Shown here one piece after another: positions 47,385 to 57,741 of a stretch of 64,000 nt of DNA. This stretch comes from Vreelandella malpeensis (lineage in GTDB: Bacteria; Pseudomonadota; Gammaproteobacteria; Pseudomonadales; Halomonadaceae). Position numbers and translations under genes: made by a program. Each line of letters opens with the position of its first letter. Position 1 is the first letter of the stretch. Below the pieces are notes generated by a model, which was not told the origin of the DNA, ran no database searches, and was given only the letters and a program-made list of their open reading frames with translations. The stretch is from NCBI RefSeq assembly GCF_020622355.1, contig NZ_WHVL01000001.1, forward strand, positions 1 to 64,000. The letters are read 5' to 3'.

Positions 47385-47699
47385 ATGGCCGATCAGAGCC
47401 GACGTAAGTTCATGCGTGACAGCATGCTGGGCCTGGCCGCCCTACCGCTGGGGGCGGGCATTCTTTCGCGGGCCGCCTACGCCCAGTCGCTGCCCCGCCT
47501 CGATCCCGGCGCCCCTGCAGCGCAAGCGCTCAACTATGTCGAGCGCGCCCCGGACGCCTCGGATCATCCCGCCTTCTCGGAAGGCGAGCTCTGCTCCAAC
47601 TGCATGTTCTTCACCGCTGCCAACGAGGGCTGCCAGCTCTTTCCCGAGAACAGCGTCGCCCCGGAAGGGTGGTGCCAGTCCTGGACCTCGCAAGGGTGA
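47385..47699 (+). CDS. High-potential iron-sulfur protein (HiPIP)
   Basis: This 104-residue periplasmic electron carrier has a Tat signal with SRRKFMRDS and a hydrophobic segment ending at AYA-Q. The four 4Fe-4S cysteines are at 70, 73, 83 and 97 in CSNCMFF, GCQLFPE and GWCQSW, the HiPIP pattern. The mature protein is about 70 residues. It probably shuttles electrons to a cytochrome oxidase or related partner. The ATG follows AAGGAG. Confidence 0.95.
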   Translation: MADQSRRKFMRDSMLGLAALPLGAGILSRAAYAQSLPRLDPGAPAAQALNYVERAPDASDHPAFSEGELCSNCMFFTAANEGCQLFPENSVAPEGWCQSWTSQG

Positions 47700-47704
47700 T
47701 GCCT

Positions 47705-47726
47705 TACCCCGCCGTCCGGCGGGGTA
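47705..47726. terminator. Hairpin between convergent hiPIP and spoVR genes
   Basis: The near-perfect GC-rich inverted repeat TACCCCGCCG / CGGCGGGGTA lies between the two convergent stops. There is no T-run on either side, so it is a weak or Rho-assisted bidirectional terminator candidate. Confidence 0.45.
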
Positions 47727-47739
47727 GTCGTATCGACGC

Positions 47740-49344
47740 TCAGTGCGTGCCCTCCACCTTGGTCTCCTCGACCGGCCAGCGGTAGCGGTGCGTGACGCGC
47801 CCCTCCTCCAGCGAGAGCAGATGAACGGGAAAGCCCCACAGCTGCTGCAAGTGGCGCATGACTGGATAGACGCTTCGCTCGAGCGGCCGACGGCTCTCCT
47901 GAACGTGATGCAAGGTCAAGGAGCGGTCGCCACGAATCGCCGCCTCGAATACCTGGATGTTGGGCTCGCGCAGTGACAGCGCGTACTGGGCACACAGCGC
48001 GTTTCGCAGGCGGCGATAGCCCTGCTCGTCGTGGATGGCGCCGATAGCGAGCGTCTCGCTCTGGTCGTCGTCGATCATCACGAACAGCTTCAGATCACGC
48101 ATCACCTTGGGTGACAAAAACTGCTGAATGAATGACTCGTCCTTGAAGTTGCGCATGGCGAACTCGAGCGTTGCGCGCCACGGCGTGCCGGCGATGTCAG
48201 GAAACCACGCCCGGTCCTCGTCGGTGGGGTGCTGGCAGATGCGTTGGATGTCGCGAAAGATCGCGAAGCCCAGCGCGTAGGGATTGATGCCGCTGTAGTA
48301 GGGACTGTCGAAGTCCGGCTGATGGATGACCGCGGCGTGGGACTGGAGAAACTCCAGCATGATGCCCTCGTCGATATGGCCATCGTCAAAAAGCCGGTTC
48401 ATCAGCGTGTAATGCCAGAAGCAGGCCCACCCCTCGTTCATCACCTGGGTCTGGCGCTGCGGGTAGAAGTACTGCGCGAGCTTGCGCACGATACGCACGA
48501 TCTCGCGCTGCCAGGGGGCGAGCAGCGGCGCGTTCTTCTCGATGAAGTAGAGCAGGTTCTCCTGGGGCTCGGCTGGGTAACGCCCTCCCTCGTGAAGCCC
48601 CAGCGGGTCGTCCTCGTCGTGCAGCTGGCCTGGCAAGCGCTCGCTTTTCTCCAGGGGTCTCGGAATGGTGCGCCACAGCATGTTGACCTGGGTCTGCAGG
48701 TAGGCCTCGCGCTCTTCCTGGCGCTTGGCCTCGGCGGCGGCGGAGATTTTCGAGGGCCGCTTGTAGCGGTCGACTCCGTAGTTCTGAAGCGCGTGGCAGG
48801 CATCGAGCAGTTGCTCGACGGCATGGCTGCCGTGGCGCTCCTCGCACTTGGCGATATAGGTGCGGGCAAATACCAGGTAGTCGACGATGGAATCCGCCTC
48901 GGTCCAGGTGCGAAACAGGTAGTTGCCCTTGAAGAACGAGTTGTGGCCGTAGCAGGCGTGGGCCATCACCAGCACCTGCATCATCAGCGTATTCTCCTCC
49001 ATGAGATAGGCGATGCAGGGGTCCGAGTTGATCACGAGCTCGTAGGCCAGCCCCATCTGACCGCGCTTGTAGGCCTGCTGCACGGCGAGGAACTGCTTGC
49101 CGAAGGACCAGTGGTGGTAGCCCACCGGCATGCCGACGCTTGCGTAGGCGTCCATCATCTGCTCGGTGGTGATCACCTCGATCTGGTTGGGATAGGTATC
49201 GAGCTGGTACTCGTCGGCAAGCGCGGCCAGCACCTCGTCGAAGCGCTCAAGGATATCGAAGTTCCAGTCCGATCCGGTGGCGATCGGCTGGGCATCGCGG
49301 GAGACTCGCATCGCTAACTCCTGCTGGCGAAACGGCCAGGTCAT
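47740..49344 (-). CDS. SpoVR-family protein
   Basis: This 534-residue SpoVR/YcgB-type protein contains the family landmarks [55 protein letters not shown] and [17 protein letters not shown]. The His/Glu residues in the last two suggest a metal site. It is the third gene of the PrkA-YeaH-SpoVR operon and overlaps yeaH by 4 bp. In enterobacteria this trio is linked to stationary-phase and nutrient stress; the biochemical role is still poorly known. Confidence 0.95.
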   Translation of the reverse strand: MTWPFRQQELAMRVSRDAQPIATGSDWNFDILERFDEVLAALADEYQLDTYPNQIEVITTEQMMDAYASVGMPVGYHHWSFGKQFLAVQQAYKRGQMGLAYELVINSDPCIAYLMEENTLMMQVLVMAHACYGHNSFFKGNYLFRTWTEADSIVDYLVFARTYIAKCEERHGSHAVEQLLDACHALQNYGVDRYKRPSKISAAAEAKRQEEREAYLQTQVNMLWRTIPRPLEKSERLPGQLHDEDDPLGLHEGGRYPAEPQENLLYFIEKNAPLLAPWQREIVRIVRKLAQYFYPQRQTQVMNEGWACFWHYTLMNRLFDDGHIDEGIMLEFLQSHAAVIHQPDFDSPYYSGINPYALGFAIFRDIQRICQHPTDEDRAWFPDIAGTPWRATLEFAMRNFKDESFIQQFLSPKVMRDLKLFVMIDDDQSETLAIGAIHDEQGYRRLRNALCAQYALSLREPNIQVFEAAIRGDRSLTLHHVQESRRPLERSVYPVMRHLQQLWGFPVHLLSLEEGRVTHRYRWPVEETKVEGTH

Positions 49345-50630
49345 GGGGTGCTCAAACGGCGCTTGAACAGTTCGCGAAAGACCGGGTAGATATCACCGGC
49401 CTCGACGAGTTGGCGCATGGCGAAGCGCTCGGCAAAGCGCTTCGCCACGTTTTCGTACTCGTGCCACAGCGATTGGTGCTCGTGCGGGGTGATCTCGACG
49501 TAGGCGTAGTATTGAAGTTTGGGCATCAGCTCCTTGATCAACAGATCCCGGCAGATCGAGGAGTCGTCGTCCCAGTTGTCGCCGTCCGAGGCCTGGGCCA
49601 CGTAGAGATTCCACTGCGCCGGCGGGTAGCGCTTGTCGATGATGCCGTCGAGCAGTGTCAGAGCACTCGAGACGATAGTGCCGCCGGTTTCGCGCGAATA
49701 GAAGAACTCCTCCTCGCCTACCTCCCGGGCGGCGGTGTGGTGGCGCACGAACACCAGCTCCACCTTCTCGTAATGCTTTTCCAGAAACAGGTAGAGCAGC
49801 AGGAAGAAGCGCTTGGCGATGTCCTTGTGGTTCTGGGTCATCGAGCCCGAGACGTCCATGACGCAGAACATCACCGCCTGGCTCGACGGTTGGGGCTCCG
49901 GGGCGAGCTGGTGGTAGCGCAGATCGAAGGTATCAATGAACGGTACCGCCTCGATGCGCTTCTCGAGCCGTTCGATCTCGGCCTCGAGTGCCGCGATACG
50001 CGCCGGGTTCTTGAGAATGGGGTCCTTGTTGATCTCCTCGGCCAGCGCCTCCTGAGCCTCCTTGAGCGCACGCTTGATCGGTGCGCGCATGGCAATGCGC
50101 CGGGCGTAGGCCTCACGCATCGAGCGGGTCACGCTCATGCGCGACGGCACGCCGTCCCGGGAGAGCCCGGCGCGCACCATCTTGATCTCCTCGAGGGACT
50201 TGAGCGACTTGCGCTCGAGATGGGGAAGCTCGAGCCCTTCGAAGACGAACTCGAGAAACTCCTCGCGACTCAAGGAGAAGGCGAATTCGTCGTTGCCCTG
50301 CCCCTGGTTGGAGGCGCTGCCCTCGCCCGTGCCGCCTCCTCCCCCGCCACCGCCGGGCGGACGACGGATCTTGTCCCCCTCGACGAACTCCTTGTTGCCC
50401 GGCGACACCACGGTGCGCCGCCCGCCCGGCCCGTGCTGGAACACCGGCTCGGAAATATCCTTGGCGGGAATGGAGACGCTTTCGCCGCGCTGCATGTCGG
50501 TGATCGAGCGGCGGTTGACCGCCTCCTCAACCGACCGCTTGATGTGGTGGCGATAGCGCTCCAGAAAGCGCTGCCGGTTGACCGCGCTCTTGTGCTTGGC
50601 GTTGGGCCGGCGATCGATGAAGTAGGTCAT
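49341..50630 (-). CDS. yeaH: YeaH/YhbH-family protein (DUF444, VWA-like)
   Basis: This 429-residue protein has an N-terminal region with [17 protein letters not shown], a Gly-rich linker (eight consecutive Gly near residue 95), and a C-terminal von Willebrand A-like domain with the metal-site motif DVSGSMTQ and [11 protein letters not shown]. It is the second gene of the stress operon, between PrkA kinase and SpoVR. The ATG at 50630 starts the family sequence [12 protein letters not shown]. Confidence 0.95.
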   Translation of the reverse strand: MTYFIDRRPNAKHKSAVNRQRFLERYRHHIKRSVEEAVNRRSITDMQRGESVSIPAKDISEPVFQHGPGGRRTVVSPGNKEFVEGDKIRRPPGGGGGGGGTGEGSASNQGQGNDEFAFSLSREEFLEFVFEGLELPHLERKSLKSLEEIKMVRAGLSRDGVPSRMSVTRSMREAYARRIAMRAPIKRALKEAQEALAEEINKDPILKNPARIAALEAEIERLEKRIEAVPFIDTFDLRYHQLAPEPQPSSQAVMFCVMDVSGSMTQNHKDIAKRFFLLLYLFLEKHYEKVELVFVRHHTAAREVGEEEFFYSRETGGTIVSSALTLLDGIIDKRYPPAQWNLYVAQASDGDNWDDDSSICRDLLIKELMPKLQYYAYVEITPHEHQSLWHEYENVAKRFAERFAMRQLVEAGDIYPVFRELFKRRLSTP

Positions 50631-50665
50631 GAGACCTCCTTGAGCCAGGACTTGCGAAACCCGCG

Positions 50666-52588
50666 CTACTGGGACTTGCGCACGCGCAGGTACCACTCCG
50701 ACAGCAGGCGCACCTGCTTTTCGGTATAGCCGCGCTCCACCATGCGCGCGACGAAATCCTCGTGCTTCTTCTGGTCTGATTTGGACGCCTTGGCGTTGAA
50801 GGAGATCACCGGCAAAAGCTCTTCGGTGTTGGCGAACATCTTGTGCTCGATCACGCCCCTGAGCTTTTCGTAGGACTGCCAGCTCGGGTTCATGCCGTTG
50901 TTCTGGGCACGAGCCCGGAGCACGAAGTTGACCACCTCGTGACGGAAATCCTTCGGATTGGAAATACCCGCCGGCTTCTCGATCTTCTCGAGCTCCTCGT
51001 TGAGCGACTGGCGGTTCAGAAGCTCGCCGGTTTCCGGGTCGCGGTACTCCTGGTCCTGAATCCAGAAATCCGCGTACATGACGTAACGATCGAAGATGTT
51101 CTGACCATACTCGCTGTAGGACTCGAGATACGCGGTCTGGATCTCCTTGCCGATGAACTCGACGTAGCGTGGCGCCAGAAACTCCTTGATGTAGCTCAGG
51201 TAGCGCTCGAACACCTCGGCGGGCAGTTGCTCGCGCTCGAGCGCCTGCTCCAGCACGTAAAGAAGATGTACCGGGTTGGCGGCTACCTCACTACTGTCGA
51301 AGTTGAACACCTTGGAGAGGATCTTGAAGGCGAAGCGGGTCGAAAGCCCCTGCATGCCCTCGTCGACCCCGGCGGCGTCGCGGTACTCCTGGATCGACTT
51401 GGCCCGCGGGTCGGTATCCTTCAGGTTCTCGCCGTCATAGACGCGCATCTTGGAGTAGACGCTGGAGTTTTCCGGCACCTTGAGGCGTGAAAGCGTAGAG
51501 AACTGCGCCAGCATGCGCAGGGTATCCGGCGCGCAGGGCGCATGATTGAGCGAAGATTCTTCCAGAAGCTTCTGGTAGATCATCACCTCCTCGGAGGTGC
51601 GCAGGCAGTACGGCACCTTGACGATGTAGACCCGGTCGAGAAACGCTTCATTGTTGCGGTTGTTGCGAAACGCCTTCCATTCGGACTCGTTGGAGTGCGC
51701 GAGAATCACGCCGTCGAAGGGAATCGCCCCCATGCCCTCGGTGGGGTTGTAGTTACCCTCCTGGGTCGCGGTCAGAAGCGGGTGGAGCACCTTGATAGGC
51801 GCCTTGAACATCTCGACGAACTCCATCAACCCCTGGTTGGCGCGGCAAAGCCCGCCGGAGAAGCTGTAGGCGTCCGGATCATCCTGGGAGAAGAGCTCGA
51901 GCTTTCGGATATCGACCTTGCCCACCAGCGAGGAGATGTCCTGGTTGTTCTCGTCGCCCGGTTCGGTCTTGGAGATGGCGATCTGGTTGAGGCGTGAAGG
52001 ATAGAGGCGCACCACGCGAAACGCCGAGATATCGCCACCGTTCTCCTTGAGCCGCTTGGCCGCCCAGGGCGACATCACGCTCTTGAGATAGCGCCGGGGA
52101 ATGCCGTACTCCTGCTCGAGAAGCTCGCCATCCTCTTCAGGCGAGAAGAGCCCCAGGGGAGATTCGTGTACCGGCGAATCCTTGATGGCGTAGAACGGGA
52201 TGCGCTCCATGAGAAGCTTCAGACGCTCGGCCAGCGACGACTTGCCGCCACCTACCGGCCCCAGCAGGTAGAGGATCTGCTTACGCTCTTCAAGCCCCTG
52301 GGCCGCATGGCGGAAGTAGGCGACGATCTGCTCGATCGCCTCTTCCATGCCGTGGAACTCGGCAAAGGCCGGGTAACGGCGGATGACCTTGTTGGAAAAG
52401 ATGCGGGACAGGCGTGGGTCCTTGGCAGTGTCGATCACCTCGGGCTCACCGATCGCCTCGAGCATGCGTTCGGCGGCACTGGCATACACCTTGGGGTCGC
52501 GCTTGCAAAGGACGAGATACTCCTCGAGGGTCATCTCTTCTTGCTGGATGCGGGCAAATCGGTCTTGAACGTGATCAAAGATGCTCAT
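50666..52588 (-). CDS. yeaG: PrkA-family serine protein kinase (YeaG)
   Basis: This 640-residue protein has an AAA-like N-terminal domain with Walker [11 protein letters not shown] and a C-terminal PrkA kinase domain. Other landmarks are [31 protein letters not shown] and [13 protein letters not shown]. The ATG at 52588 starts [11 protein letters not shown], as in E. coli YeaG, and is preceded by AGGAG. It is the first gene of the operon with yeaH and spoVR and responds to starvation stress in E. coli. Confidence 0.96.
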   Translation of the reverse strand: MSIFDHVQDRFARIQQEEMTLEEYLVLCKRDPKVYASAAERMLEAIGEPEVIDTAKDPRLSRIFSNKVIRRYPAFAEFHGMEEAIEQIVAYFRHAAQGLEERKQILYLLGPVGGGKSSLAERLKLLMERIPFYAIKDSPVHESPLGLFSPEEDGELLEQEYGIPRRYLKSVMSPWAAKRLKENGGDISAFRVVRLYPSRLNQIAISKTEPGDENNQDISSLVGKVDIRKLELFSQDDPDAYSFSGGLCRANQGLMEFVEMFKAPIKVLHPLLTATQEGNYNPTEGMGAIPFDGVILAHSNESEWKAFRNNRNNEAFLDRVYIVKVPYCLRTSEEVMIYQKLLEESSLNHAPCAPDTLRMLAQFSTLSRLKVPENSSVYSKMRVYDGENLKDTDPRAKSIQEYRDAAGVDEGMQGLSTRFAFKILSKVFNFDSSEVAANPVHLLYVLEQALEREQLPAEVFERYLSYIKEFLAPRYVEFIGKEIQTAYLESYSEYGQNIFDRYVMYADFWIQDQEYRDPETGELLNRQSLNEELEKIEKPAGISNPKDFRHEVVNFVLRARAQNNGMNPSWQSYEKLRGVIEHKMFANTEELLPVISFNAKASKSDQKKHEDFVARMVERGYTEKQVRLLSEWYLRVRKSQ

Positions 52589-52847
52589 AGAACTCTCCTG
52601 TGGCAAAGCCTCAGGCAGCCACCGCCAAGCCGAACCTCCCAAACGGTGTGCCAAACGAGGTGTCGCTCTACAAGCTTAGTCAGCAATGGAAAAAAGAAAG
52701 GTGAAACCTTCAACGCTCGACGCCGAGAAGACTCATCTACTTGAACGTGGCGCTGGAACCCAAGGCACAGGTTATGTTCGAATGCAGCAAGTCGACACAC
52801 CGAGGGCGAGCATTGGCTCACCTTCCATCTTCAGGAGAAACGACCCC

Positions 52848-53360
52848 ATGCCAATTCGCCGCGCGCTGATCACTGCCGTGCTTCCACTGCTCGCCGCCTC
52901 TACCGCCGCGACCGCTCAGGCGCAGCAAGGCGCTCAGAACGCCGATACTCAGCGCTTCCAGGATTGGGAAGTACGCTGCCAAAGCGAAGGGGGACAGCAA
53001 GGCTGCACCATGAGTCAGGTAGTCAACAACCCCGACAGCAACGACCCGCTGATGAGCGCCATGGTCGGCTACTCGCCCGAAGCCCAGAGTGCAGTCATGG
53101 CCTTCATGCTGCCGTTGGGCGTGGTCCTGGCCCCGGGCATGCAGTTGCAGGTGGACGACAACGAACCGGTCGGCTTCCCCTACCAGTTCTGCTTCGAGCA
53201 AGGGTGCCGGGCGGATCTGCCCCTCGAGGCGAGCCTTTTGCAGCAGCTGCGCAGCGGCAATCGCGCCACCGTCAGCGCCATCGCCCCGGACGGCCAGCGC
53301 CTCGATCTCAACGTCTCGCTGATGGGTTTCACCAGCGCAAGTCAACAGGTCGTTCCCTGA
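52848..53360 (+). CDS. Invasion-associated locus B (IalB) family exported protein
   Basis: This 170-residue periplasmic protein has a signal peptide (hydrophobic LITAVLPLLAASTAATAQA). The IalB domain has the pattern FQDWEVRCQ, GCTMSQVV, a middle PLGVVLAPG and PYQFCFEQGCRADLPL with paired cysteines. In pathogens IalB aids erythrocyte invasion, but family members are widespread in environmental bacteria with unknown roles. The ATG follows AGGAGA. It is divergent from the kinase gene. Confidence 0.87.
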   Translation: MPIRRALITAVLPLLAASTAATAQAQQGAQNADTQRFQDWEVRCQSEGGQQGCTMSQVVNNPDSNDPLMSAMVGYSPEAQSAVMAFMLPLGVVLAPGMQLQVDDNEPVGFPYQFCFEQGCRADLPLEASLLQQLRSGNRATVSAIAPDGQRLDLNVSLMGFTSASQQVVP

Positions 53361-53396
53361 CCTGACCCTCCCGGCCTGGCCCAGGCGGCATACCGC

Positions 53397-54440
53397 CTAG
53401 GCCAGCGCCTCCTCGATATCCGCCAGCAGTTGATCGAGAAGCTCGACGGTAGTGTTCCAGGCGCAGACGAAACGCGCCCCGCCGGCGCCGATGAAGGTAT
53501 AGAACGTCCAGCCCTTCTGCCTGAGCATCGCGACCACGTGGGGTGGAAGCTCGACGAAGACGCTGTTGGCCTGGGTGGGAAACATCAACGACACACCGGG
53601 GAGCCGCTTCAGGCCTTCGCTTAGATAGCGCGCCATGTCGTTGGCGTGCTGGGCGTTGGTGAGCCAGGCGCCACTTTCAAGAAGCCCGAGCCAGGGGGCT
53701 GAGACGTAGCGCATCTTGGAGGCGAGCTGGCCGGCCTGCTTGCAGCGATAGGAGAAGTCCTCGGCGAGCTCGCGGTTGAAGAACAGGATCGCCTCGCCGA
53801 AGGCCAGCCCGTTCTTGGTGCCGGAAAAGCACAGCGCGTCCACCCCCACCTGCCAAGTCAACTCCGCCGGGCTTGCGTCCAGGCTCGCGCAGGCATTGGC
53901 GAAACGCGCGCCATCCATGTGCAGGCGAAGATCAAACTTGTCCGCCACCGCGCGAATGGCCAGAAGCTCCTCGCGGGAATAGATCGTGCCCACTTCGGTC
54001 GCCTGGGTGAGCGAGACCACCTTGGGCTTGGGATAGTGGATGTCGGAGCGTTTGGTGACCAGCGCCTCGATGCCTTGCGGGGTGAGCTTGCCGTTGGCGC
54101 CCGGCGAGGTCAGAAGCTTGGCCCCGTTGGAGAAGAATTCCGGCCCGCCGCACTCGTCGGTCTCGATATGGGCGAGCTCGTGGCAGATCACGCTGTGGTA
54201 ACTGCGCCCCATGGCGGAAAGCGCCAGGGAGTTGGCGGCGGTACCGTTGAAGACGAAGAACACGTCGCAATCGTAATCGAACATCTCGCGAAAGCGGTCC
54301 GCCGCGCGGGCGGTCCAGGTATCGTTGCCGTAGGCCAGATCATCGCTCTGGTTGGCTTTCATCAGGTACTGCATCGCCTCCGGGCAGATACCGGAGGTAT
54401 TGTCACTGGCGAGAAATCGGGGGGTGCACTCCGATGGCAT
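53397..54440 (-). CDS. Low-specificity threonine aldolase
   Basis: This 347-residue PLP enzyme of the beta-eliminating lyase class splits threonine or related beta-hydroxy amino acids into glycine and an aldehyde. Landmarks are FLASDNTSGICPEAM, NGTAANSLALSAM, ICHELAHIETDECGG, LRLHMDGARFANA and the PLP-lysine region CFSGTKNGLA. The ATG at 54440 follows AAGGA at 10 nt; the N-terminal extension before it is not family-like. It is a single gene. Confidence 0.93.
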   Translation of the reverse strand: MPSECTPRFLASDNTSGICPEAMQYLMKANQSDDLAYGNDTWTARAADRFREMFDYDCDVFFVFNGTAANSLALSAMGRSYHSVICHELAHIETDECGGPEFFSNGAKLLTSPGANGKLTPQGIEALVTKRSDIHYPKPKVVSLTQATEVGTIYSREELLAIRAVADKFDLRLHMDGARFANACASLDASPAELTWQVGVDALCFSGTKNGLAFGEAILFFNRELAEDFSYRCKQAGQLASKMRYVSAPWLGLLESGAWLTNAQHANDMARYLSEGLKRLPGVSLMFPTQANSVFVELPPHVVAMLRQKGWTFYTFIGAGGARFVCAWNTTVELLDQLLADIEEALA

Positions 54441-54605
54441 GGCGGTCTTGTCCTTATGGCTGACGGTCGCCCGGCGCGCAGGGTGCCACGCGCCTGGCAA
54501 CCAGGCATTCGCATTGAGAAGTGCCCGCGTCCGGTCATGGGGTCGCAAAGCAAGACGATAGTCTAGCGCCAATCGAACCCGGCCGTCATCCGCGGCACCC
54601 AACGC

Positions 54606-56627
54606 CTAGAGCGCGGCCGCCAGCCGCATGCCCTGGTCGATCGCCCGCTTGGCGTCGAGCTCGGCGGCCTCGAACGCCCCGCCGATCACGTGCACCTCGC
54701 GCCCGGCATGCTCAAGAGGCTCGACGAGATCGCGTACCGACTCCTGGCCCACGCACACCACGATGCTGTCCGCCGCCAGCACCCGCTCCTCGCCGTCCAG
54801 GGTAAGATGCAGACCATCGTCATCGATGAGCAGATACTCGCAACCGCCGAGCATCGTAACGTTGCGCGCCTTGAGGGCGGCGCGATGTACCCAGCCGGTG
54901 GTCTTGCCGAGCCCCTTGCCGGGCTTGGAGCGCTTGCGCTGCAGCAGGGTGATGCGCCTTGCAGGCGCAGGCGGGTTGGGGGCGACGAGCCCGCCGCGCT
55001 CGGTGACCGAGAGATCCACGCCCCACTCCCGGCACCAGGCGTCCAGGTCGAGCGCCGGGTGTTCGACGTGGGAGAGAAGCTCCGAGACGTCGAAGCCGAT
55101 GCCGCCGGCGCCGATCACCGCCACCTCGCGCCCGACCCGGTCGGGATGCTCGATCGCCTCGGCGTAGCTCAGCACGCTCGGATGATCGGCGCCGGGCAGG
55201 TCGAGCGCGCGCGGCGTCACCCCGGTGGCGATCACCACCACGTCGAACCCGGCCAGCGCCTCGGTGGTGGCCTCCACGTTCAAGCGCACGTCCACGCCGT
55301 GCCTTGCGAGCATCACGTGGAAGTAGCGCAGGGTCTCGTCGAACTCCTCCTTGCCGGGAATCTTGCGCGCGTAGTTGAACTGCCCGCCCAGCTCATTGTG
55401 GCGCTCAAAAAGCGTCACCGCATGACCACGGCTCGCCGCGGCCACCGCCGTGGCAAGCCCCGCGGGACCGCCGCCGACCACCGCCACCCGCCGGGGCGCG
55501 GCGGTCGGGGCCAGCTCGAACTCGGTCTCGTGACAGGCGCGCGGGTTGACCAGACACGACGTCAGCTTGCCGGCGAAGGTGTGATCCAGGCACGCCTGGT
55601 TGCAGGCGATGCAGGTATTGATCTCGTCGCTTTGCCCCGCTTGCGCCTTTTGCACCCAGGCCGGGTCGGCGAGAAACGGCCGCGCCATCGACACCATGTC
55701 CGCGTGGCCCTCGGCGAGCACCCGCTCGGCCACCGCCGGCATGTTGATGCGGTTGGTGGTGATCAGGGGAATCGAGACATGCTCGCGCAGGCGCCGGGTC
55801 ACCTCGGTGAAGGCCGCTCGCGGCACGCTGGTGACGATGGTGGGTACGCGCGCCTCGTGCCAGCCGATGCCGGTATTGATGACGTCGGCCCCGGCCGCCT
55901 CGATCATGCCGGCCAGTGCGACCACCTCCTCCCAACTGCTGCCCTCCTCGACCAGGTCGATCATGGAAAGCCGGAAGATGATCAGAAAACGGCTGCCCGC
56001 CGCCTGGCGGATGCGACGTACGACCTCCACCGCAAAGCGAGCGCGCGCAGTGAAGTCGCCGCCCCACTCGTCGTCACGCTGGTTGGTCCGCCGGCAGAGG
56101 AACTGGTTGATCAGGTAGCCTTCCGAGCCCATCACCTCGACGCCGTCGTAGCCTGCCTTCTGGGCAAGCCTTGCGCAGCGCACGTAGTCGTCGATCTGGC
56201 CCGCCACCTCGTGGGTCGCAAGCGCCTGTGGGGTGAACGGGTTGATCGGCGCCTGCAGCGCCGAAGGGGCGACGAGATTCGGCGAGTAGGCGTAGCGACC
56301 GGCGTGGAGAATCTGCAGGCAAAGATGCCCGCCCTCGGCGTGCACGGCCTCCACCACCTGGCGGTGCTCGGGAAGTTGCGACTCGTCGGTCAGGGCATTG
56401 GCGCCCTCGAACACCGCGCCCTCGGGGTTGGGCGCGATGCCGCCAGTGACGATCAGGCTCACGCCGGCACGCGCCCGCTCGGCGTAGAAGGCGGCCAGGC
56501 GCTCGAAGCCGTTCGGCGCCTCTTCAAGGTTGGTGTGCATCGACCCCATGAGCACCCGATTGGGCAGGGTGACATGGCCAAGCGTGATTGGACGAAAAAG
56601 GTGCGGATAGGCGGGCGGCTGGGTCAT
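54606..56627 (-). CDS. fadH: NADPH-dependent 2,4-dienoyl-CoA reductase
   Basis: This 673-residue flavoprotein reduces 2,4-dienoyl-CoA during beta-oxidation of polyunsaturated fatty acids. It has an N-terminal TIM barrel (FMN) with MGSMHTNLEE, a 4Fe-4S cysteine cluster in CIACNQACLD and LTSCLVNP, and C-terminal FAD/NADPH domains with VVGGGPAGLATAVAAASRG and VAVIGAGGIGFDVSELL. The ATG at 56627 follows an in-frame GTG at 56630. Length matches E. coli FadH. Confidence 0.96.
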   Translation of the reverse strand: MTQPPAYPHLFRPITLGHVTLPNRVLMGSMHTNLEEAPNGFERLAAFYAERARAGVSLIVTGGIAPNPEGAVFEGANALTDESQLPEHRQVVEAVHAEGGHLCLQILHAGRYAYSPNLVAPSALQAPINPFTPQALATHEVAGQIDDYVRCARLAQKAGYDGVEVMGSEGYLINQFLCRRTNQRDDEWGGDFTARARFAVEVVRRIRQAAGSRFLIIFRLSMIDLVEEGSSWEEVVALAGMIEAAGADVINTGIGWHEARVPTIVTSVPRAAFTEVTRRLREHVSIPLITTNRINMPAVAERVLAEGHADMVSMARPFLADPAWVQKAQAGQSDEINTCIACNQACLDHTFAGKLTSCLVNPRACHETEFELAPTAAPRRVAVVGGGPAGLATAVAAASRGHAVTLFERHNELGGQFNYARKIPGKEEFDETLRYFHVMLARHGVDVRLNVEATTEALAGFDVVVIATGVTPRALDLPGADHPSVLSYAEAIEHPDRVGREVAVIGAGGIGFDVSELLSHVEHPALDLDAWCREWGVDLSVTERGGLVAPNPPAPARRITLLQRKRSKPGKGLGKTTGWVHRAALKARNVTMLGGCEYLLIDDDGLHLTLDGEERVLAADSIVVCVGQESVRDLVEPLEHAGREVHVIGGAFEAAELDAKRAIDQGMRLAAAL

Positions 56628-56785
56628 CACGGTGTCTCGCGTCTTGTTCGATCAGAGTATTCAAACAAGCGTATGACATCGACCGCGCGGCGTACAGCGC
56701 TTTGCCCTCGCCCTTTCGTCGAGCGCCCCTTGCCGAACGCCGCAAAGCGCGTCACATTAACCGGCTTGCTATCGGGGAACACGCC

Positions 56786-57700
56786 ATGCCTTTGATTTAC
56801 TTCCTGCCGCCGCTGGCCACGGTGATCATCTGGTCCGGCAACATGACCATCAACCAGCTCACCGTGGGCACCATCGCCCCCAGCAGCATCGCCTTTCTGC
56901 GCTGGCTGCTGGCGCTTCTGGTCATGACGCCCTTCGTGCTTCCGGCCACGCTCAAGCACCTGCCGGAGATCAAGCGCCACTGGCCGAAGTTCGCCGTGCT
57001 CGGGCTTCTCGGCATGGGGCTCTGGCAGGGGCTTGGCTATATCGCCGCCGAAACCACCACTGCCACCAACATGGGCATTCTCGCCGCCATGGTGCCTCTT
57101 CTCACGGTGCTGTTGAGCGCGCTGATCCTGCGCGAACCGCCCACCGTGGGCGGCGTGGTCGGCGGGCTTTTGGCGTTCGTCGGTGTGAGCTTGCTGCTCG
57201 GCCAGGGCAATCCGCTGTCGCTGCTGAAGCTCCAGGTCGCTTTCGGCGACGCTCTGATGGTGATCGCCGCGATCTGCTACGCGCTCTACGGGGTGATGCT
57301 CAAGCGCTGGCAGTTGAACCTGCCCCCCTGGGTGATGCTCTATGCCCAGGTATGCTTTGCGGTGCTGTTTCTGCTGCCGCCCTATCTTCTCGGGCCGATG
57401 ACGCCCCTCGATGGCCAGAATGTCTGGCTGATCTTGTATGCCGGCATTCCCGCCTCGGTCATCACCACGTTTCTGTGGATGCGCGCGGTGCGCCAGATCG
57501 GTGCCAACCAGGCGAGCATCTTCATCAACCTGATGCCGCTTTTCAGCGCGCTGATCGCCATGGCGTTTCTGGGCGAGCGCATCGCCGCCTTCCATCTGTT
57601 CGGCGGTGCCTTGATCCTGGCCGGGGTGGTCATGGCCCAGACGCTCACGCGCCCGCTCGTGACCGTGTCGAGCCGAGAAACCCGCAGCACGCAGCAGTGA
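56786..57700 (+). CDS. EamA/DMT-family transporter
   Basis: This 304-residue protein has ten membrane segments in two EamA repeats (PPLATVIIWSGNMTINQL at the start, FGGALILAGVVMAQTL at the end). The substrate is unknown. The ATG at 56786 begins the first hydrophobic segment; an in-frame extension overlapping fadH is not family-like. It is divergent from fadH and upstream of the GNAT/nitrilase gene. Confidence 0.88.
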   Translation: MPLIYFLPPLATVIIWSGNMTINQLTVGTIAPSSIAFLRWLLALLVMTPFVLPATLKHLPEIKRHWPKFAVLGLLGMGLWQGLGYIAAETTTATNMGILAAMVPLLTVLLSALILREPPTVGGVVGGLLAFVGVSLLLGQGNPLSLLKLQVAFGDALMVIAAICYALYGVMLKRWQLNLPPWVMLYAQVCFAVLFLLPPYLLGPMTPLDGQNVWLILYAGIPASVITTFLWMRAVRQIGANQASIFINLMPLFSALIAMAFLGERIAAFHLFGGALILAGVVMAQTLTRPLVTVSSRETRSTQQ

Positions 57701-57741
57701 TACACTAGTTTCACGATCTTATATGGTGGGTACCCAAAACT